Positions 56,636-64,000 of a stretch of DNA of 64,000 nt are shown one piece after another. Position 1 is the stretch's first letter, and each line of letters opens with the position of its first letter. The notes beneath the pieces are model-generated. The model had not been told where the DNA came from. It saw only the letters and a list, made by a program, of their open reading frames with translations, and made no database searches. This DNA comes from Eretmocerus hayati. Its lineage: Eukaryota; Arthropoda; Insecta; Hymenoptera; Aphelinidae. The position numbers were made by a program, and so were the translations under genes. The DNA lies in contig CM056744.1 of assembly GCA_029851415.1 (NCBI GenBank), forward strand, positions 118,390,838-118,454,837, in the 5' to 3' direction.

Positions 56636-57700
56636 GGGGTGATCCTTGAATTACGTATGGACTTTTTCGGGATTTTCAGAACCCCCCTACCCGAGAATGA
56701 AGTACTGTAAGATTTCAGAAACTTGATGATCCTCCCCTTTACCATCCCCCCAATCGTAAGTAATTTTCCACTCGTTGGAAAGTTTGAAAAGGAGGTGGTA
56801 TATATTCCATGCATGCTCCCGATGTTTACTGCGATTTGAATATCTTAAACTATATTATGCATCTGAACTCAAAATAAGTAATCGCTAATCATTTTGAGCA
56901 CTCAAGAATCTATATCTATTCAGTGCTTATTCTATAAAATTTCGTCCCACAAACTCCGGATTCAATCTTCGAAGGGAACGATATTGATGAGACTCTTCTT
57001 CAGTATCACTGGCAGGAGTCGATTTTTCAAGCAGAAAAAGTTGTGAGTCTACGTCACTGACTGAAGTTCACTATACATTTACAGTCCCGCTGCGCTCTTC
57101 TTCGATGTAACAGAGCACTCCATCGTTCCTTCGACCTTGAACTTTCATTATTTCTATTATTGACTCCTTCCCATTTCGTTTGACAGAGGGTGCCTTCTTG
57201 GGATCAGACGATTTTCTGTAAGACTCTTGAGACTTCTTTGAAGCACAATAGAGACCGCATGTAATAAAGCATTTTTCCTCACTCGTTTCACTTCGAGCAG
57301 TTGGGCAGAAGCAGTTCGTACGGAATGTCTTTTATCGCCTTTACCGACGGAAACATCGTGTTTCCATCGTCAGGCGATAAAATCCATTATGTACCTACGT
57401 GCGAGAAACGACTTTCTTCACAATATGAGCCCTAAGTTGGCTTACGTCGACGTCCAGCACTCGTTTCGTAAAGAATTTATATAAAATTTCAAATTGACTC
57501 GGTCTTCGTGATGTTTTCGGTGCGACAACAGGAGTTGTTTGGCGCCCGATGAAATCCGTTTTGTGTTGTCCGGCATGTAAGATAAAGATAAATTTAACCT
57601 GACCCAGTAGTTACCCCCCCCCCCTCGTGTTTTAGAGTAAATTATCAATAAGAACCCGCCCCCTCCTCCCAAGACCCTTACGTAATTTAAGAATCACCCC
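56636..57700. mobile_element. MITE with GGGGTGATC ends and TTA duplication
   Basis: Left GGGGTGATCCTTGAATTACG (56636), right end CGTAATTTAAGAATCACCCC finishing at 57700; TTA flanks both sides (56633-56635 and 57701-57703). A 3-bp TTA target duplication and a G-rich end fit PIF/Harbinger. The 1065-bp interior has no transposase. It holds a C tract at about 57607-57620 and a 54-base hairpin, TTTTATCGCC / GGCGATAAAA, at 57330-57383. Confidence 0.65.
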
Positions 57701-57703
57701 TTA

Positions 57704-59731
57704 CATGGGCGCAAGGTTTTGGTAAGGTATAATGGCCTCTGTATGTTAGTATATTCTCTAAAAAGCAAGATCAACTCGGCATTTGTCCTGATGCTTCTCT
57801 TATGGATAATGTTGAAACTTATTCCTGAAATTATTATACGTTAGAAATTAGCGTCGTAGATCAGAGGTATGTATAACAAAACTTAAATTTTCCAGGGTTG
57901 GCGCAAATTATATCACCATGCCCGGCGATTCGCCTGAAAATCGCGAGAATGAAGAGCTCGGACACAACACTGAAGCGTAGAATTCTGAATTGAAGCTCAT
58001 TGCTTTGTATGTTCATAGATATTGAACAGAACTTGCGAAAGAGAAATGAAAGTATATTTTGATAAGTTTTTACAAGTATTGCGAGAAATATCGCTCTCAC
58101 TGAGTATGTGAGTTTTTGCACCGAGTATATCTCGTTTTACTCAAGTTTCCTAAGCATTTGCAGTAAACAAGAAGACTGAAATATGTATGTGTAGGAGATA
58201 AAGTACCAAATGTCAGTAGTATAAGTATCAGGTAAGAATAGGCGTTAACTTTTATTCTTTTAAATAAAAGCCTTTGACCCCGTCTACTAATGCTCATTAA
58301 AAATACTATAGATGATGTTGGAATGATTAATTCCGCACGTGAATGAGATGTTATGAATGGTCAGATATCAATTCAATTATAGCGACTCAACATTTAAATT
58401 GAAGCTTCATTGCGCGGGCTACTAGGGTTCCTAAAACTGGAACCCCTTCTAGGGACCCTATATACTACCGGCGAGAATGCTGCGCAAAGACCCAGCAGGA
58501 TCTGCGCCAATCGTAGCAGACTACAACTCATCAGTGATGTGATTGTTTATTTCTGAAAAACTGCCAGACTTTTTGGCCAGACATCATCTGGTAAAATTAA
58601 AAACTAATTCGTGAAAAGATTCTGTGATATCCGAGAATTTTTCACATGTAAATTGCCAATTCCAGACAGTTAATTCACTCCCAGAGCTGAGAACTAAATG
58701 GGAAAAGAGTGGTCAACATTCACACAACACAGTTTTGAGTGTAAGTTTCAATGTACAGGAAAAAGCATTTCTAATTATTTCTTCTGCCCTCCCGAAAATT
58801 ATCAATATCTCATACCCATAGTTCACTAGAAAGAAATTTTGCAATATCATGTAGCTCCTAGTATTTTCAAGAATTAAGTGATCCCAACGAGATCATCCAT
58901 AAATGTGAGGATTTAGTTGGCATCTTATGAAACATTAGACCGTGTTTCACCAGTCTCTCATTGTTATCATTCAAGTATTGTAAGTTGTGCACACATATGA
59001 TTCGACCAACTTGAGAGTATCCAAGCAAGGATATGAAGAATTGTTGCATAAAGAATTTTTTCACAAGTATCAAACAGTACACTTTTAATGCAACAGATTA
59101 CAGAATGATGGCTCCGAAAAATTTTCCATGGTGGTACATTCACTGGCCATAAATCTGAACAAATCTTGAAAAGCTTTTCATCCCTTGGCTGAACTTTTGA
59201 TCCAAATCAAACTTGTGGTGTCTTAATAATCATAACTTCATCGCCATTCCTTCAGAATTGAGATCTAGTCTTAGGATTTGGAGCTGTAGCTCAAAGACCA
59301 AAGATCTTTCTTAGATTTTTTCAGATTTCATGTCTGGTGAGTGTACATGAATCATTCCAGGAATGAACCGTTGAAAAGAGCAATCTCTCGCTTTCTCACA
59401 GTTAGCTTATTTCAAACTTTAATTGCAATGCTTCTGCATTCTTGTTAATCAAACAAAATTCTTGAAACCTCTCATTTGATTTGTATTTCTAGTAGACAAT
59501 TTGAGTACCAGAATACTACTAATAGTGTTCCCCTTAATTCATATGGAAGGATGTTTTTCTCAACATATAATCTTCTGAAACTCTATTTCTTTAGATACTT
59601 GCTCCTTTAAAATAATTTCAAATTGATAGATTGAATACTCCTTGGAGCTGCATTCCATCACTCAATAAACTCTTAGGTGAACCAAGACACCAGAATTATT
59701 CCATGCTCATGTAGTACCCCTTCTTTTACAG
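57704..59731. other. Region upstream of mL55
   Basis: No other gene recognised. A small palindrome, GGGTTCCTAAAACTGGAACCC (58426-58446), was noticed. The mL55 5' UTR exon must lie within this region because an acceptor abuts its ATG. Confidence 0.4.
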
Positions 59732-60058
59732 ATGGCTACTAAACCGTCTCTACTCCTTAAGCTTGCACGGTTAAACCTAGTGCCTTGCAGAAATATTGAC
59801 CATACAACATCAATAACAAAGAGACAGAAAAAAGTTTATGTACAAATGTATCCTACAGTTCTGCAGTTTCCAGATGGCAGTACAATAAATATCCCATACC
59901 ACGAGCCCGTTGGAAAAATACAACTACCACTAGATCTGAATACTCTTTCTGAGGAAGAAAAAAAGGCAAGGCTACGGAAGCGTATTCCCAAAACCAAAGT
60001 TGTTATCCAAGATGAAATTGAGGATGATTTTGATGCAAGTCGCTATTTGAAAAAGTGA
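59732..60058 (+). CDS. mRpL55: Mitochondrial ribosomal protein mL55
   Basis: A 108-aa protein of the mitochondrial large ribosomal subunit, encoded in the nucleus. Residues 1 to about 30 are basic and hydroxylated without acidic residues (MATKPSLLLKLARLNLVPCR), as expected of a matrix-targeting presequence. The core holds the family signature: MYPTVLQFPDGSTINIPYHE followed by PVGKIQLPLDL, then a basic helix EEEKKARLRKRIPKTKV and an acidic end DEIEDDFDASRYLKK. Length matches insect homologues. A polypyrimidine tract and acceptor (CCTTCTTTTACAG, ending 59731) abut the ATG exactly, so the coding sequence is one exon after a 5' UTR intron. AT-rich 3' sequence with AATAAT variants follows at 60121-60170. 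Confidence 0.93.
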   Translation: MATKPSLLLKLARLNLVPCRNIDHTTSITKRQKKVYVQMYPTVLQFPDGSTINIPYHEPVGKIQLPLDLNTLSEEEKKARLRKRIPKTKVVIQDEIEDDFDASRYLKK

Positions 60059-61321
60059 TCTCTACCACTGTTATTCATATCTAATTTTGAATTTGAGCTA
60101 GTGGATTTTGTGAATTTTTGTAAATAATATTGTCGTAGAACTGATGTTGTGTAAATAAGTTGAAATAATGTCTGAACTATTAACTCTACTTAATTAACCC
60201 GTCAGTGACATTGCCAAAAAAATCATTCGAGCAATACACCTCATTGCTCAATTTACATTTCATATATCTTTTACATTCTTTTTCTCCTCCTAAGACAGCT
60301 AGGCATTCCATTCAATCCAAAGTTAGATGTTGAACATCTAACTTTGGATACAAAAAATATACAATATCTCTTTCTTGCAATCAAGTATAATCATCACGCG
60401 CTCTAGAAGTCGTATTTGGCGACTGAATTTCCGCAATATCTCTCATCCCTTTATAGAATACTGGTACGGCCCAGGTAGAAGTCAGCCTTGCCCGCCACCT
60501 GCGTGATGAAGTCACTATATCTGTTGTCCTTTTACTTGCTCATACCAAAATTCGAAAACATCACAGTTTTTCCACATGTAAACCAATTCAAACCAGAAAA
60601 TGTTCAATCAAGATGAATTTTATGACAATCACAGATGTGATCTCAAATCAAACACCTAACTTGGACCAGTTGTGGCGATTCATACAATTTCAAGAATAGT
60701 ATGAACAGAGAGGGCCTGAAAAAAATTAGTTTTAAATGTCTATAGGAAATTCTATAAAAATACTAGAAAGACGTTCACGAACTTTTCTATAGAATTTTTT
60801 GTATAGACATAGTGAAAGAGCTTTTACGAGCTTTGGCTCGTCTGTTAACAGCAACAGATCGACCTTGTCGCGATACAAAACGAGTACAACGAAAGATGTT
60901 GCAGTTGTTCCGGACTCAACTACGTCAACTCATGCGGCAGCTTTCGGGAAACCATTGGCAAATATGGAAAAGTGCTATGTGAGAATAACATCACACAACT
61001 CAAGTTCACGCCTACTATGCGTAAAAAATCTTTGCAGATCGTGATCAGAGTTTGGAGTGTAAAATGAAGGAATAGAGAAGACTTTGGTGATCTTTGGTTT
61101 GGATTGATTCGTTGCCGGATATGAGCCGACCCTTTCGAACTCTCGATCTACAAATTCAACTGCCTAACATTTACTCAAATTCTCATTGGGAACCGCTTCG
61201 CACTCACATCGAAATTATACGTCATTAAATAGTAGAGAGATTCACTGATCCAAGAGATGTTGGTTCTTCAATAATCTAAACAAGTTAGCAACAGGGAGGC
61301 TTCAATTATTGAAGAAAACGT
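60059..61321. other. Downstream of mL55
   Basis: No gene. Contains a perfect small hairpin (60315-60349) and a worn inverted pair, TCTATAGGAAATTCTATAAA / TTCTATAGAATTTTTTGTAT, at about 60739-60810. An 81-codon frame at 60799-61044 is unassigned. Confidence 0.4.
60315..60349. repeat. Perfect 17-bp stem with one-base loop
   Basis: ATCCAAAGTTAGATGTT, G, then the exact complement AACATCTAACTTTGGAT. It lies about 260 bases after the mL55 stop codon. A perfect inverted repeat with a one-base loop cannot form a normal RNA hairpin without opening the innermost pairs; it is probably a replication-born inverted duplication. Confidence 0.8.
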
Positions 61322-61615
61322 ATCCCTGCTGAAAATAATTCCGTGGGACCCATGGGACTTGTGGAACCTGGCCCTGGGAAAATTTCCAATTTTGTTTTTA
61401 ACAAAGTTTGGCATTGGATGCTACGTAGCATACGAATTTTGACCAGAATCGAATGAATTCAACCATTTCCGAATGAGAAATGGCCAAAATTTGTATGCTG
61501 CCCGTCTTGGATGCAAAATTTCCCAAGCGTCAAGCTAAAAAATCCTCCCAGGGCCAGGGCCCACGAAGACCCTTGGGATCCCATAGGGTCCCGCGGAATT
61601 ATTTTCAGCAGGGAT
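61322..61615. mobile_element. MITE with ATCCCTGCTGAAAATAATTC ends
   Basis: Left ATCCCTGCTGAAAATAATTC then CGTGGGACCCATGGGA; right end read backwards ATCCCTGCTGAAAATAATTC then CGCGGGACCCTATGGGA. Further pairing between CTGGCCCTGGGAAAATTT and its counterpart makes the 294-bp element a hairpin. GT lies beside both ends, but the target duplication is not certain. Confidence 0.7.
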
Positions 61616-63073
61616 GTACATGTTTCATCTGTCAGTTCCATCAAGGATTACTATTTGCAAAGTGGAAGCGTTTGAAATTTTTTACTGTGAACGGCTTGCG
61701 TTCCGTCAACGAAGATTGGGGCCTTTTTGTGTAAACGTTCCTAAGTGATTGCTACCGAGTGTGCTCTTGAATTTGCAAAGTTAGAATTCTGTAATAGTTC
61801 TTAAATGAATTTATATGATCATTTGAACAAGAGTTTCCAATCGAGCCTGCGTTAGCCCAATTCGAACTCACATTTAATTGAGTCTCTTTTCTTTTGCAAC
61901 ATGGGTAAATTTATTGCAAACCTGAGCCAAATAATGATTTTTGAGAAATTCATCTTGTAATTCCAAATCTCTTGTACTGCCTTGAAATATCATATAAATA
62001 GCTCAACTCCAGTTTCGGTGCTCTCCAGCTACACAGAACTTCGGTTAGAATTCAAATAAGCCAGACCTTACATTGCCACAGATGTGCTATTCGGACTTTG
62101 GACTTGCCCATCTCAACCAACGCAACGAATCGTTGACCAACGTTACAAGGTGGCCCTCCGAAAAGCTGCTACAATTTCCATTCGGTGGTGTTTCAATGAG
62201 GTCCGTCTGACCACGACGGTATGAGGAAATATACCAAACCTATAACTTTTGGATCATCCGAGAAAAAAAATTTTTTCCGCCTTGTCGCTTTTGAAACCAA
62301 TTCCATAGTGTTTTGGTACCTCTAAAATGTGAAAAAAAAGTTGTACCCACCATTTATGAAAGATGTTAATCCTCTAAGAACAGTAGGGTGATATTAGTCT
62401 ATTGCGTTTTCGTCACTATTAGAGGCTTTCCACGTGGATGGATAGTGAATGGTGCAGTATGATGGTTGATGAAGATGTTCTTGCACCCGTTCAATCGAAT
62501 TCCATTCCCAGAATTGAGCCTCGTCCCGTAATACTCATCAAGTTTCACTTTCTCTGCGTCCACAGAGTTGTCGGAGGTATATGCAACTTTTGCTTTTTCA
62601 AAGCTTTCCTACTTGAATTATGATGAGCTTGCAGTGTGAAAATGATTTGAAAACTACATAAAAAATCGACAGCTGTAATTTAGACCTGTTACGTGCATCT
62701 TTTTCGACTGGGAAATCAGCTTTCAGAGGTTGAACAAGTTTCCCGAGCTTCTCTATCTAACAACAATCTTCAAAGGTAAATTCATCATACGTCAAAGTAA
62801 AATGGGCATATAGGATTTGGGAGTGACATCTGCTCATTATTCGAGTAACAAAGGTTTATGTTATTTTTTGAAGCGCGGCCCATGCGACAAATTTTGTAAG
62901 TTCTAATACGTCATAGATCTTCGGCCAGAATAATCGGTCGCTGCCAAACAAAGAAGCATTTTGATTGTCTGTTTTTACTCTTCAATTTCCCACCACCCGA
63001 TTCATCCTAGCTCGAATGTTATTTTTTTTACATACGAAAAAGTGGAGGAGGTGAGTATTTTCCAAAAAGTGAG
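61616..63073. other. Intergenic, possible core promoter
   Basis: No coding gene recognised. A TATA box, CATATAAATAGC (61991-62002), is followed about 30 bases later by a possible initiator in CTCTCCAGCTACAC; a short untranslated first exon could start there, but no donor or coding exon is evident. Confidence 0.35.
61993..62040 (+). promoter_or_regulatory. TATA box and initiator candidate
   Basis: TATAAATA at 61993-62000 with AACTCCAGTTTCGGTGCTCT then CCAGCTACACAG downstream, in the spacing usual for an animal core promoter. No transcript is identified, so this is tentative. Confidence 0.25.
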
Positions 63074-63450
63074 TTAAGGGGATGTCGGAGTCTCGCGCGG
63101 AACGAGAAAACACTTTATGCAATCATTTTTACACCGATTGAGATGAGGGTGGTCGCAAAAGATTCGGAATTACTTCAGAAATCGGTCTCTGGTGCGAATG
63201 ATCGTCTCCATCTGTCATAAGAATCGATCTACGGTGCAAAGTCGCGATCTCTGAGAATCATACTCGCAATATCGCGCATTTCCTGGTTCACTCCAAGAGC
63301 GAGGGAGACTTTCATTCCCATGGGTTGTACCGGAGGCCGATTCTTGAAGAAATTCCGAATCATTTGCGACCACCATCATCGTAATTGATGTAGAAACCAT
63401 TGCGTAAAGTGTTTTTTCGTTAATGCCGTGAGACTCCGACATCCCCTTAA
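63074..63450. mobile_element. MITE flanked by TTAA (piggyBac-like target)
   Basis: TTAAGGGGATGTCGGAGTCT then C at the left; GAGACTCCGACATCCCCTTA then A at the right; the TTAA at each edge is the target duplication typical of piggyBac-type transposition. Arms of about 150 bp pair through ACACTTTA-TGCAAT, AAAGATTCGGAATTACTTC and ATCGGTCTC boxes. The 377-bp element has no coding capacity. Assignment rests on the target site only. Confidence 0.65.
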
Positions 63451-63530
63451 GCCCTGTGCCGAGTCTCCCTGATACTACAAAACGACAACCTCAACTTCAA
63501 GTAAGCCATTTATGACACCTCGCGTAACAC

Positions 63531-63604
63531 GCCTCGTCGGCCGCGAGGTTAGTATTAATCAGACTTTGGATCGGAAGGTCGCGGGTTCGTGCCTAAGTGC
63601 CGGC
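63531..63604 (+). tRNA. tRNA-like SINE head, degenerate
   Basis: CAGACTTTGGATCGGAAGGT followed by CGCGGGTTCGTGCC looks like an anticodon arm with TTG and a T arm with an intact B box (GGTTCGTGCC). The A-box region GCCGCGAGGTTAG is poor and the acceptor stem is not convincing. AT-rich, T-tract-containing DNA follows. Most likely an old tRNA-derived SINE head, not a tRNA gene. Confidence 0.35.
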
Positions 63605-64000
63605 CGTAAATTTCAAAGTTGGAAAATCAGTGATAATGAGTTGACTGTGTTTTTTTTTAAAATTTTTTTGCATTCTTAATGCATTTTTAATCCATCCTAT
63701 GAATGCCGTTTCAATCGAGCAAAAAGTTTTATTTACATATGTTGCTCTTTTTGTGTCGGGCGATTGTAGCGTGACGGTAGCCTCACCAGCACGCCACTGT
63801 GATGCGACGAGTCCGCATTGGAAGATGCGAATTAATTAACATCCGAACTGTGGCATCTTCATGGATAAACTCTGTGCGTAGTGTGAATCACAATCCGCAA
63901 GCGCCATATTCATCACTTGACTCCTCTGCCAATACCCATTATACCCTGTACAATGATGATCACTTCATTTCCATAATAGATCTCGTCGCGCTACAGTGAG
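63605..64000. other. Right edge of the window
   Basis: No confident feature. GTAGCGTGACGGTAGCCTCA near 63766 has a weak tRNA-like look and may be another SINE scrap. A 66-codon frame runs to the window edge without a recognisable motif. Confidence 0.35.

Noticed and set aside
60315..60349. Perfect hairpin considered as a transcription terminator for mL55
   Set aside because: Hairpin terminators are not used by animal polymerase II, and the one-base loop is unsuitable for an RNA stem-loop.

Overview
The window is nuclear DNA of an animal, almost certainly an arthropod and most likely an insect. The evidence is spliced genes with GT-AG introns, a divergent insect-type ionotropic receptor, tRNA-derived SINE heads, AT-rich intergenic DNA and a very high load of DNA-transposon relics. 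Nothing looks bacterial, viral or organellar. I cannot name the species. Only three protein genes are well supported, all on the plus strand: a divergent ionotropic chemoreceptor in one open exon (31800-33632); a seven-exon cystinosin, the lysosomal cystine/proton exporter (48419-54793, 372 aa); and mitochondrial large-subunit ribosomal protein mL55 (59732-60058, 108 aa). They have unrelated roles and there is no sign of an operon or a joint pathway. 

Layout: 1-5845 holds short hairpin repeats, a GC-rich palindromic module, a SINE cluster and a Tc1-type foldback MITE with TA ends. 5846-9150 is a 3.3-kb foldback element with internal tandem repeats and a nested insertion. 9190-15414 holds copies of a MITE family whose ends carry GTACCCAACTTGCC. 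16341-19655 holds more short hairpins, a pogo/Tigger-type MITE and a second GC-rich module. 20073-24359 holds three hairpin elements, including a 991-bp near-perfect palindrome. 25680-31153 is a nest of at least four inverted-repeat elements, two of which carry coding-like exons. The receptor follows, then a degenerate minisatellite (34917-35353), more MITEs (36236-46295), cystinosin with a 2.1-kb palindrome in its third intron, a TTA-flanked MITE (56636-57700), mL55, and two more MITEs near the right end, one flanked by TTAA. 

The main theme is inverted repeats: about twenty hairpin or foldback elements, 35 bp to over 3 kb, from several unrelated families, make up roughly a third of the window. 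Several large ones keep a coding-like exon in both arms. Many open frames are shadows of these repeats and are left out. All ends, duplications and splice sites were read by eye, so extents of the larger repeats are approximate to within tens of bases.
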